A stretch of DNA of 64,000 nucleotides. It comes from Moniliella sp. 'wahieum'. Taxonomy: Eukaryota; Basidiomycota; Moniliellomycetes; Moniliellales; Moniliellaceae. This document shows, piece by piece, positions 45,230 through 58,007 of this stretch (position 1 is its first letter; each line of letters opens with the position of its first letter). The stretch is from the NCBI GenBank assembly GCA_003971905.1, contig RSEE01000012.1, positions 496,001 through 560,000 on the forward strand, given 5' to 3'. The position numbers were made by a program, and so were the translations under genes. The notes under the pieces were generated by a model. The model saw only the letters and a list, made by a program, of their open reading frames with translations. It searched no databases and was not told the origin of the DNA.

Positions 45230-47856
45230 TCACATCCGAGAAGCAGCGTGGTGGGCCACCACCTGCGCCCGCATCTTCTGATCAGCCTGGTTGAAAGCGA
45301 AGAGCATCTCGTCAAAAGACTTGTGGCCAGATGGGGACGATAGGGGACTGGAAACGGGCGCCGAGGCGATCACGCGGGCCAATGGTGGGCTCAGGGAGAG
45401 GGGCATGTTGCTCAACAGCTTTGGCGCGAGGTCCCTCCGCTGCGCCTTGTCCGCCATGCTGGGTAAGGAAGGGCGGGCCAAACCTGCACCGTCTAAGGGT
45501 ACCTCGGGCGTGTGGGAGCGATCCGGGGCCGTCTTGCTCGTCAAAGGTTCGGCAAATGTAATGGCCATCCTGGCAACAAGAGAGCTCATTTGTCCCTCCT
45601 CCTCCACGGCGACGGGCGTTCGAAGTTCAATGGTGCCAGGGCAGGAGGATTGCCCAGGAGTGGGGATGGAACGTCATCAAGCGACTCATGCATCTCGCCC
45701 GCAGTGTGGACGGAGCTGGCCTCGGTTACCAAGCGAGGTGTGAGACTCTTGTAGATGGTATCCTGGGTCCCGCCACCATTCCAGTCGGGGCTCGATGGGC
45801 CGGAGGAATTGGTGCTGGGGGGGAGAAGAAGCTAGACGTCGCCTTACTTGGCCAGGAATGGGTCGGCGTACCCGATCGGCTCGGGAGCAGGCTGGTATAT
45901 ACACTTCGCCGCTGGGGAAGGTGTAAGGGAGGCGGGCGCTTGGTGTGGCGCTCCATCCATCCGTTGTATACCGAAGCGAAGTCCGCCCACGGTAAAGAGC
46001 CAGAACGTTGGGAACGACCGGCCTCCTCGTTCAAAGGGAGAAGAATGGGTTCGCTCAAGCCCAGCGGAGAGCCAAGAGCGTCCCCCCCGGAAAATAGGGG
46101 AGTGACCGGGCTGGGCGAGACCGTTCGAGAAGCAGGCTGGGAAAGAGAGGGTGTGCAGACTGTCTCTTTCTCTTCTTTGGTCCCTACCGTGGCCCACTTC
46201 TGACTGTTGACAGGTGGACAGGGGAACGGGGCCTTGGACGCAGAGTAGGCGGTAGTAGAACGAGCTCGAAGCAATTGAAAGGAAGGCAAGCGAGGCTTAG
46301 AGAAAGAAAGGGACGAGGACCGCGTGCGGACTCGGATGCGTCGCGAGGGTTCATGCTGGCTCGTTCGCGGAGAGGTCGAGGACACAGGTTCCTTGCCCGT
46401 CCCCTCGACAACGGCTCCAGGGCTACTCGGAACCTCCGGAAGCGGTTCGTCGGCCATCTGCTCCATCTCATCGGATGAGGAGTGGGAGGGGCGAGATGAC
46501 CGTGGCCCGAAAAAGAGGGGGTCGGAAGGACCCTTGTCGCAGTGGATTGCAAACCAGAGGAGGCAAGGTGATTCCGTCCTGAGACTCCGAGTGGTGAAAT
46601 GAAGGACATGCAAGGGGAGAAGTGGGTATCCAACCCACCGCTGAAGAAGACCGGGATCGCACAGGGTGATTCAACCCTGGTCGAGGTCGAGAGCGCCAGC
46701 CCGTAGTCAGTCGGGTAAAGAGACTGCCACTGGTGGGTCCTCCGCTGGGCGGAGTAGCACTCATAATAGAAGCATCTGATCCCTCCGTTCTCATAGCGGA
46801 GCTCTTTGCCTCGACCCTCGATGACTCCTGATGGCCCCCGGGGTGGTTCCAGACCCGTTCGAGGCAAGTGACAGGGCGGAGCTGAGGTAGCTCAAGCCCA
46901 ATGCGACACCCATCCCTGACCCCCCCCGGGAAGGCGGGGATGCAGAAAAAGCGGAAGCGTACGGTGAGTGAGGAACGGAAATAGAAGGAGATCCTTGACT
47001 TGGACTAGCCGTTTGCACCCCCGGCAATGCCCATCGCGCTAAGGACAACGAGTCTGGCCTTGATGGAGGAATGAAATAAGTGTTGGCCACATACAGCTCT
47101 TGTCGGTTAAAGGGAGTGTGATGCACCTTCTCTCCGATCTTGTTCTCGTCGGCTCGGGCGAAAATGCTTTTTCAGGTGGATCTGTCCGGCGACGGGAGTA
47201 GATATGCTGTCCTGAGGGAAGACCGAAACCAAAGTCGGGAAAAGAGGAATCGACGCTTTGCGAAAGGGCGTGCTTTTTGCGGCCAGCAGATGAATTTGTT
47301 GGGGCGGTAGGGGCTGCATCAAAAGAGACATGCGTGTGTGCTCCTCTTGTCCCTGGTTGCGGTTAGTATGTTCAAGAGTGGGAATGTTGACTCGGGGAGT
47401 ACGCTGTTGCGAGGATAGTCCAGAGTCTGTCCAGCTCGGCAGTTCGGCAAGCTCCACCTCGGTTACTTGGGACGCCGAGGCAGTCCGACTAGACCGGTGT
47501 TGGGAATGCGAGGAGGAGCGGGGGCGACAGCGAGAGTGATGGGACGAGCTTCGCTGTCGATGGCGTTTTTGATGGCGCTGTTGGCTGGAGGCGAGCGACC
47601 CGGGTGGAGAGGAGGTGGGGACGCTCTTGGTGCGATGCTTAGCCCTATGCTTGTGGTTCTTGTGTAGGTGGGTGGTGGGGCGGGGAGAGGAGCTGGTCGA
47701 TGGGCCGTGCGGGCTGCCTGGACTGTGTTGCACCGGACGCTCGGACGGGCGGGAGAGGGCGAGGAGATGGTCAAATTCGTCGGGCGGCCGAGGGAGGCGG
47801 GAGGGGCGAGGCACAGTGAAGGAGCGCAGGCGGCCTCGGCCAGTGCCCGCCGCCAT
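45230..47856 (-). CDS. Large Ser/Pro/His-rich protein of unknown function
   Basis: The ATG at 47856 gives MAAGTGRGRLRSFTVPRPSR. A Ser/Pro/Arg/His-rich first 150 residues with histidine-lysine clusters (LHKNHKHRAKHRTKS, QRHQKRHRQRSSS) is followed by ordered blocks: KKHFRPSRRE, HHTPFNRQELYVANTYFIPP, SGMGVALGLSYLSSALSLAS, GSLFTRLTTGWRSRPRPG, WADFASVYNGWM, HKSFDEMLFAFNQADQKM. The stop is at 45230. At least four frame slips occur (about 47110, 46790, 46560 and 45720). The block NRQELYVANTYFIPPSRPDS looks conserved, but I do not know the family. Total about 870 residues, mostly disordered; a regulatory or scaffold role is only an inference. Confidence 0.6.
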
Positions 47857-47939
47857 CGTCCGGACGGCCGAGAGGGGAGGGGGAGCGGCAGGTAGTGTGG
47901 TGGTGGCGGCATTGTTTCCAGGCCAAGGCAGGTGCTTGG

Positions 47940-48500
47940 ATATGCATCGCTGGTTTCAGGGGTCTGGCCTGCTTGTTGTGCTATACGGGGATCATCGATC
48001 AGGGCCGAGTGGCCCACAGCGGGTGGAGGGGGGGGGCAGAGCCAGAGCCGCAGTGCCGGCGCCAGCAGAGCCTAGGCTCAGTGCGGCCAGGGCCGCCTAC
48101 TGCTATCGATCATCGATTATGCCCCCCTAGTGCCCCCGCCCACACCTTGGCAGTCCCGCCAGGTCCCGCCCACAGCGCCAGTGTCCCACACCGGTTCCCC
48201 ACATTTCGCGGTGCTGGGCTGCCCCGGCTCCATTGGCACCACACGCTCCACCCCGGCCTCCCTGCTTTCTGCTGCGTCGTTGGCCTCTCAGATCGCAGTT
48301 TCTCAGTACTCAGTGAGTACTCAGTTGCTGATCTCGCTCCCCCCACCCCTCACCGTCACGTGACCAGCCACTGAGCATCACTGGCTCGGCTTTTTGCTGT
48401 CTGCTCTGGCATCATGCATCACCTGCTCCACCGTCTATCTGCTGCACAGTTAGATGCATAGCATAGCTAGTTGATGAAGTTGACCGCGGGATCTGAGATC
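47940..48500. repeat. palindromic island upstream of the Ser/Pro/His-rich gene
   Basis: GGGATCATCGATCAGGG (47990), GCTATCGATCATCGATTATG (48103-48122), TCTCAGTACTCAGTGAGTAC followed by TCAGTTGCTGATC (48300-48332), GGCATCATGCATCACC (48408-48423) and GATCTGAGATCATCGATCAG (48489-48508). Confidence 0.65.
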
Positions 48501-50059
48501 ATCGATCAGAGTGGATCAAGAATTTACATCATGTCCACTGATGCCACGTTCTCGGCCCCTCCATGACGCAGGCGATAGAGCTATCGGGATGGTAAGCCGT
48601 CGCACAGCTTTTGACCAAGCAAGAGTGCCATGGGGGGGGAGTCCTGAGGTGGGACCCACCCCTGTAGTTGAGGGATACAAACCCTTTTGGACGGGGCCAA
48701 TTGGAGCCACGTATGGTATGTCCGGCCTCAGGTCCTGGTCGAACCGAGCGGAGTGTATAGAGGCGAGGGAGAGACCATCTAGTTTGGGCGGCTTTGCCTG
48801 TGTACAAAAAGGAGCTCAGGCCCCTAGCATTAGGTAGAGCAGCATACGTAGGCTGTCCCCGTTGAAGGGGTCCAGGTAGTCCGGGGAAATGTAGGTCCCT
48901 TGATCGTTACCACAGTCGCTGCCTGTAATAGACTGAGTCTTCCTGACGAAGAGCAAGCGCTACTGAGAGTAACCGCGGCTTGCAGTGTAATCGAGACGTG
49001 AGTGGTAAATTTGTAAGGGTGGTAGAAGGTGGAGGGGAGAGAGAGAGGAATGGAAAGTTTGGATCAAGGACGGGTGGAAAAAGTGGATGGCATTTTCCTA
49101 ACACCGAGCCGCCTAAAGGGACAGCACTACATACGGAGGTGAAGTAAGACGTAGGATTGTGCGACATGGGGAGTACCGCAGCTCCCGGGGGCGTAGAGGA
49201 GGTGAGAGGGGACTCTTTAATGGTACAGAGCACCAGCGTAACCGGAACAATATCGACCGGGTCATGTTCCCCTGCTCCCTCGTCTCCGCGCCCCATGCTT
49301 GAGAGTCCTGGCATTCTAGTTATACGGAGGCAAGGTCCGACAAACGTGAGTGCGATCCCTGCCAAATGGATGACCGGAAAGAAGACGAGCACTTTTGTAA
49401 TATACCACCGTGAGGGTCATGAGCACAGAAGCGCATCCTGATGAGAGTACAGAGAGAATAATGTTGATCTTGTCCATAGCGTTCTCCTGTTCTTTAACTC
49501 CTACAACACTGGTGCCGGGAATGCCCATTTCTCATCCATCATTCCAGAAAGGAAACTAGCTTGGACGGAGGCGAAGTTCTACTGTGTCCCGTTAGGGATT
49601 TCTTGGAGTAAACGTATTGAGCCACACATAAATTATCGTCGAAAGCCAAAGTGATCTCCCCTCGATCAAGGCTGTGGGTGAGCAGCACACGGCCAATGCA
49701 TATCAGCATGCTCCCGAGTGTGAACGGACAGAGGGAGAATCAAGTCTGGTATGTTAGCTAATACAAAACAACCCCGAGTAGGCTATAACGGTAAACAAGT
49801 GGGATAGAGTCAAAGCCTTCATCTCGTATTCACCACCATGGCAACCGTTGTTTTGGTATATTCCGCGGGAGATGGCAAAATTGCTCAAAGCATGGCCTAC
49901 TGCGGTAAAGACCGAAAACTTACCCACGTCGAGGATTCGAGATTCACACGGGGAGAAATTCAGAGGCCGGGACACGGTGCACAGTCGTTGGGTGTAGAAG
50001 AGTGGGAAGAGGATGCCCGAGCGGCGGCTGGTTTGGGGCAGGGACTGCGACTAGGTTCT
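48501..50059. other. gene-poor region
   Basis: No protein-like frame is recognised in 1.5 kb. It contains a dispersed repeat copy (48620-48770). The composition resembles the other AT-richer gaps (2-5 kb, 35-37 kb and 54-55 kb). Confidence 0.45.
48620..48770 (+). repeat. dispersed repeat, copy 2 (partner at 36091-36290)
   Basis: Same orientation and word order as the 36-kb copy, including GGGATACAAACCCTTTTGGAC and CCAATTGGAGCCACG. Diverged by substitutions and small indels. Confidence 0.5.
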
Positions 50060-50240
50060 GGCATGGTCATGTGATGCGTCACCGATGGTGGCATTGCGTG
50101 TCACTGTCACAGTGGCATGCCACACATGCCGTGACGCCCCCACTGCCCCCCTGCTGGTGTCGCGTGTTGGCTGGTCGCAGGCCACACTGGCGCTGAGGCG
50201 GAGCCAGAGGCCAGACCCAACTCCAGGAGAGCGTGGGTGA
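50060..50240. repeat. palindromic island upstream of the DUF1764 gene
   Basis: GGTCATGTGATGCGTCACCGATGG, GCGTGTCACTGTCACAGTGG and CACACATGCCGTGACGCC occur at 50063-50140, about 230-300 bases upstream of the start codon. Confidence 0.55.
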
Positions 50241-50367
50241 CCGGTGAGGCTAATCCATGCGTTCGGTGCAAGTTTTTCGATGGATTGCAGAGCAAGGGTC
50301 GTCTCCCATACAGTCCAGACACGACCTTCAACACCAGCGGCGCCACCGACGTCCAACACACGAACGC

Positions 50368-51040
50368 ATGTCCGAGATTGACGACATCTTTGGCGGCGCA
50401 ACCACCATCCCCACGCCCAAGGATGCCCAGGGAGTAGCCTCCACCACCAAACCCAAGACAAATCCAAAGCCAAGGCCAAATCCAAATCCAGCTCCTAAGT
50501 CCCAGCAGGCTCAGGCCACCCCGGCCACGTCGGACCCCAGCGTGTCCAGCGGGCAGAAGCGAAAGCACACCGACGTCTCCCAACCGCCACCAGAGAAGGA
50601 TAACGAAGAGAGGAAATCGTCCAAGATCAAAAAGCCCAAGACCAAGAAAGCAGTAGAAGAGGTGGAGGATCCGAGTGCCGGTGTGGGCCTTGTCTCGGCC
50701 GCCGCTCCGACGCACGGGTGGCCGCTGCAGCGGCCCGCCTGGTCGCGCAGCACGATGCTGGGAATGGCAGTCGTGGACTGAAGAAGGGGCGGCCGTACAT
50801 TGCCCCTCCCGAGATGGACGACTCGGAAGCGGCGTTTGCCGACTCGCGCGGGCTGCGCGGCGGCGGGCGCAAGACCACTGCCGAGGGATGGTCCGTCTAC
50901 ACAGAGGAGGAATTGGGCATGGACAACCCCTACGCGGGCGAAACTGACCTGTGTCCTTTCGACTGCGACTGTTGTATGTTTCACTCACTGACTCTGTCTA
51001 CTTTGGCGCTGACCTTGTCCTCCCCTTTGCAGGTTTCTAA
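50368..51040 (+). CDS. DUF1764 family protein
   Basis: The ATG at 50368 gives MSEIDDIFGGATT. A Lys/Pro/Ser-rich basic middle (QKRKHTDVS, SSKIKKPKTKK) leads to the family signature: GGRKTTAEGWSVYTEEELGM, then DLCPFDCDCCF at the extreme C-terminus. An intron at 50974-51032 (59 nt; GTATGT, CTGAC at 51009, TTTGCAG) splits the last cysteine codon, so the final coding exon is only 8 bases and completes Cys-Phe-stop exactly as the family expects. DUF1764 proteins are widespread in eukaryotes, probably nuclear or nucleolar, with no proven function. One frame slip is near 50690. It is convergent with SEC23, 117 bases between stops. Confidence 0.88.
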
Positions 51041-51157
51041 ACATCCTACTTATACACACATGGCTTTGTTGGTCACAACTGTTTCCAATTGGTTTTAGCC
51101 CCACGTCGGAACCGAAGCAAACAGTGGGTAAAGAAGGGAGGGCGAGCATGAACAAAA

Positions 51158-53555
<2,398 letters not shown>

Positions 53556-56226
53556 CGTCGGCAGGCGCACGGGGGGCGGTGGAAGACGACACCAGGGGGA
53601 CAGAAACGCAGCGGCGCTGACTGCTCCCTCCCGCCGCCCCCCGCCGCACCTCCACGTAGCCAGTTCGGGCGCTGGGCCACGTACACTGCCCCTGTGCCCG
53701 ACCCTCACCCACCGTTCGGATGCTTGCCACCTCCAACAGCGGAATTGGGAATCAAAGCCGCCCATCGGTCACGTGCTAGGCGGTGGATGCATCTTCGTAG
53801 AATTTGGCAAAGTTAATATATAGCCTGCTTTTGGCCGCTTCGCCCATTGCATTGTGCAGATGCTCTCTGCTGTCCACAACCCAAGCCTAGCCAACACACC
53901 GCCACTACAAAGACACAGTTTGATGCAAGTAACCTACGCCAACCCTAAACAACATCTATGCAGAAAAACGGCTGACGCCGAGACTGTCACAGTCTTTTCG
54001 GGGGGCTATAGAAGGCCAGGGAGACCATGAGTCGATACAAGATCAAGGGATATTGCAATCGTTCGTGGGGAAGCAGTAAGAGCAGAGGATATGGTGCCAA
54101 GTGGAAGAAACAGGGAAAGATCGAGACGCTCCGGACGAATAAATTGGAAATATGGGGGCGAGATCAGCCAAACTATGGCAGGTATAATATACGTCCTTTT
54201 TTTGGTCGGACGTGAGTGACATATGGATGTTAGGCGTGGGATTCAAGGTCGAATCCCGGCGCCCCTTCAATCACGTCGCTGTTGGGCGCCTATGGTGGGC
54301 GGTCCACCTTGCTTGTCTCCTTCAGAGCAGGCGATTTGTTTCAAACTCAATGTCCCCTTTCGATGGGGAGAAAACACGAGTTGCAGGGGCTGGCAGTCCT
54401 TAGCCACGACGGGAATGTTATGACAGACACAACGGGGAAGCGATGGCACCTGCTTGAAAGAGGGTTGGTGGTCTATACAATGACCCAATGGCCACACCCC
54501 CAAGGAGAATTGTCCTAGTTTTAGAGGTACTGTTGCGTAGTAAGGAACAAACTGTGGCGGTGGAAGACCCAAGTCAGAACTGAGCTGGCCACGAGGCCGG
54601 TTCTGGTTTTCTCTATGGTGGGCCGGCTACTAGATGCGAACATTCCCATCTGGTCACCACACTTCTAGGAAGGGGGTGGATAAATCGGGATAGCGTCCAC
54701 AATGTGGGTAAGAAGGAGTGCCATAATAGGTGGTGGAGGGAGTTGTGGAATTGAAAATGGCGAACAGATGGGTTCAGTTTTATTTGGTGAGACCAGTGGA
54801 ACCTTCGGTGTCCAGAAGAGCGTCCTTAGACCCTTGTGGTCCGAGTCGATACGGTAGGGTAGCATCTCTGACCGGAAGTGGGGGATGGAGCCCATGAATT
54901 TTCTCTGCAATCAATCATGTCCTATTGAAAGTGCAGTCAGCGGGGGACGGATGAAGCGGGGGTTTTGAGGTCCTAGAAGGAAGGATGAGGTGAATACCGG
55001 CTTGGAATTATCGTAATTGTACCCTTCTCACATACTTCAAGAGTGTGACCCCTCTAATTCGATTGGAATACTTGTATAATGTGGTGCGCAACCGCGCACA
55101 ACTTCAACCGTGGAAACAACGGTGTTTCGAAAAGTGTAGCAGGAGTCGCGAACGCAAGTGCGGCGTGGGTAGATGTTTTCTGCTTTGGTGCTCATTATGC
55201 TACTGACCTGCACCCGTACCCCCACAATAGTATAGTTCCGGGGCGCTTCAGAGCACAGCACAGGGCCGATGACGATCCTCGACCTGGTGCGCTCCAATCG
55301 GGCCATCCAGTTTCTCTTTGAACCACAGAGTTGAGGAGGAAGGAGAGGAACCGCGACCGATGAGGACGACCAAGCTCATGAGGGAGCTGTACGACCATCG
55401 AGTCGCTTTTGATGTATTTCCCACCTCCAAGAAAGTCAGTCATGTTTTCCATCAGTACGTTCACAGAGCCACGTGTGCAAGATATACCAACTTTTGATGA
55501 TCCGCCACATATCCCACGCCATCACTAGCTCGTCACTGCCATCCCATCCCGTCACATGTCACACGCCATCAAGCACATTGAAGCTTGAAGCTTGAAGCTC
55601 GAAGATCCCTATCAAGCTTTAAATTTAAGGCCTCCAAGATCGACATGATCGACATGATCACGGCCTCATTCACATGGCCTCCTCTACTTCTCTTGACAAG
55701 GAGCCCCTCTAAGAAGGAGCAATAAGACATGTGCAAAGCCTAATTGCATCACAAGAGTATAGGGCCTTCTGCAGGGGCCACAGCTCAGGAAAATGGTGCA
55801 CAACTGTACACTTGTCAGTTCACATGTGGTAATGTGTGTTGATATTGTTAATTTCCAAAGCTATTATGGGCCGCAAAAGGTTACATGGTCCCAGACAGAA
55901 CCATCCACACAGAGAATTGATCATCGAGACGTGGCATATAGCGCGGAGCAAAAAGAGAACGAGTGACAAGAAGGCCCGCTAGTAAAATTAAGCGCACATC
56001 ATGCACATCAGAGCGCAAAAAGGGCCGAGAAACGAGCAAAAGATGGGATTGGTTCCTTCTCTGGAAAAAGATCGACATGCAGAGTTTGAGGAGAGGAATC
56101 CAGGCGGGTGGTGCAAAACGAAGGACAGATACACGAAGGAGAGGTAACAAGGGGTCGGGCCAGAAAGGAGGGTATGCTGCTATAGAGGGCATGATTAAGA
56201 AAGAGCCTTGGGGTTGGTGTCTACCC
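53556..56226. other. 2.7 kb gene-poor region
   Basis: No protein-like frame is recognised. A perfect 7-base dyad GGGATTC/GAATCCC with a 6-base loop lies at 54239-54258. It looks like a tRNA T-arm but no cloverleaf can be built round it. Promoter-island words appear at 55545-55600 only. SEC23's own upstream 400 bases have no island. Confidence 0.5.
55545..55615. repeat. short palindromic/quasi-repeat island
   Basis: CCCGTCACATGTCACACGCC is followed by ATTGAAGCTTGAAGCTTGAAG (55575-55595). The same two words occur together at 41483-41611. The nearest gene, at 56.2 kb, faces it with its 3' end, so this island is not promoter-linked in any obvious way. Confidence 0.6.
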
Positions 56227-56663
56227 CTACTGTTGGGCAGAGTCTTTGAGGGCTTGATGAAACTCGCGCTGTTGGGCGATCAGCTGAACTAAGGTCAGCT
56301 CTATACGCTGACAGTAAACGGAGAGACGGGAGACGTACCGTGGCATAGTTGATGATGCGCTCCTCCGACCGTCCGCGGGTCAAGGGTGGCTCGGGAGGAA
56401 GTTTCAGCACCTCCTCCCACGAAATGGGGGGGGGCGTCAAAGGCGACCTCGGCTTTGTTCAGGCCAAGGTCGTAGGCAGAGTCGCGCATGTCATACTGCC
56501 ATCGGAAGAGCGAGCGAAGCCTGGCGGGGCCCTTGGGACTCCAATCGTACGTGGGCTGGGCGAGGTTGAGGGCGTCACCGGGGTTGGGGACGTTGACCAG
56601 CATGCCGCGCGACGAGGCCATTGCGCCGGTAAGGGCGGAGAGCAGGAGCAGTGGCAGGCGCAT
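56227..56663 (-). CDS. Small conserved-looking protein, family unknown
   Basis: The ATG at 56663 gives MRLPLLLLSALTGAMASSRG, a hydrophobic N-terminus that could be a signal or membrane anchor. A compact polar body follows: PTYDWSPKGPARLRSLFRWQ, YDMRDSAYDLGLNKAEVAF. A frame slip inside a run of nine C (56426-56434 on the plus strand) gives PPPISWEEVLKLPPEPPLTR and GRSEERIINYAT. An intron at 56284-56338 (55 nt; GTACGT, CTGAC, TTCAG) joins in frame to LIAQQREFHQALKDSAQQ and a stop. About 127 residues. I do not know the family; a small mitochondrial or ER protein is possible. Confidence 0.65.
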
Positions 56664-56869
56664 TCTTGGGGGGTTGGTAGGGGACGGTCGAGAGACGGAA
56701 ACGAAGGACGGTGGACGGGAGGCAAAGAGAGAACGGGCGAGGGAGAAGGCAGGGAGAGCGAGCGGCAACGGTGGTTAGGGGTGGGGGCGTGAAGCTGTAC
56801 ACAGTATACGGGTGAACTGGGGAGGGGCCGAGTGCTGCGAGGAGCTACCATATGCGCTGGCTATAACGA

Positions 56870-57800
56870 TTCCGCAACGCTGCCCCACCTTGGTGCCTGG
56901 ATACTGGATGCATGTGGGCGGGTCAACTGGCGGGGGACGTGACAAAGAGAGCTGATGCTCAGCGCGGCCCAGCCTCAGTGCTGCCGCGCTTGCGCTCGCT
57001 CAGTACCTAGCGATGGGTTTGAAGCTTAACGCTTCCCGTGACCGCGTGACCGGTGACCCCCAGGATGCTTAGTGCGCAGTCTGAGATCTGAGACTCAGAT
57101 CCCAGATTTGAGAAGGCCGCGCTGCTGCTGTCCAACGCCCCCAGCCGCAAGCGAGCCCTTGAAACCGAAGATCCCTATATGGGACGGACGCCCGGACGAT
57201 CGGCGGCTGGGCAGAGTGTGAGACGAAGCACCCGAAGGCGTGTAGGATCTGGGATCTCGGATCTAGACCACCGGCTTTTTGCCAAGCTGAGCTACATGGG
57301 ATCGGCGGTCGATGTGCCGATGGAAGCGATGGACGGTACGTAGGTACCGGCTGCTTCCAACAGAGCCGTGGCATCGGTAACGCATAACGCGTGTGATTGT
57401 AACGTTGAACTGCAACTTTCAACGTTCAACGTATTCCACCCAACACCAACCATGCAACGCAACGCGTCACGCTTTGCCGCTGGAGTGTGAACACCCGGGT
57501 CTTTAATATTCACCCTCGATCTTCCTCAACGCGATCACCCACCGCTCGCTCCCCACGCAATCGCAATCATTAATATTGCATGCATTAATCACCACCCAAA
57601 TCTCACGTGTCACATGTCACAGGTCAAGTCGGCCACCTGGTGCCCCAATGGGCGGCGTGAGGCGTGAGGCCAGGCGTGAGGCGTCGCGCCACGCCTGCTG
57701 GATGTGGCAGGCATCCTACCAGTGGCTGCGTCGGCGCCCCCCCGGCCAATCTGAATCAGCAATCAACGTAATCATTAATCAACATGCAATCAGCCCAAGA
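56870..57800. repeat. palindromic island between divergent genes
   Basis: GATGCTCAGCGCGGCCCAGCC (56952), GTGACCGCGTGACCGGTGACC (57039-57059), GTCTGAGATCTGAGACTCAG (57079-57098), an AACGTT/AACGCG-rich run (57378-57480) with CAACTTTCAACGTTCAACG, TCACGTGTCACATGTCACAG (57603-57622) and GGCGTGAGGCGTGAGGCC (57655-57672). It lies between the start codons of the small protein gene and the RhoGEF. Confidence 0.7.
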
Positions 57801-58007
57801 CACATTCGGTGGCGTCGGCGCCAGAGACTGTCAGCGCGGGGGCAGTGTCGCGGCGTGCAGGCTTCGTACATGGCACACTGCTTGCGCACACTAGCACTGC
57901 CCTGGCGGCTGTGCTGCGCGCGGCAAGCGGCAAATTGGCGTGTTGCGTTGCCACTGCGTTGCAATTTCAGGCCACCACCTCCGGCAGCGCCGGCCGCTCA
58001 GCCCGCC

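Noticed and set aside
49154-50074. Short frames in the 48.5-50 kb gap
   Set aside because: No family resemblance, no splice signals linking them and a composition like other non-coding gaps.
54212-54275. Possible tRNA gene
   Set aside because: A T-arm-like hairpin is present but no matching acceptor stem, D-arm or anticodon arm could be found.
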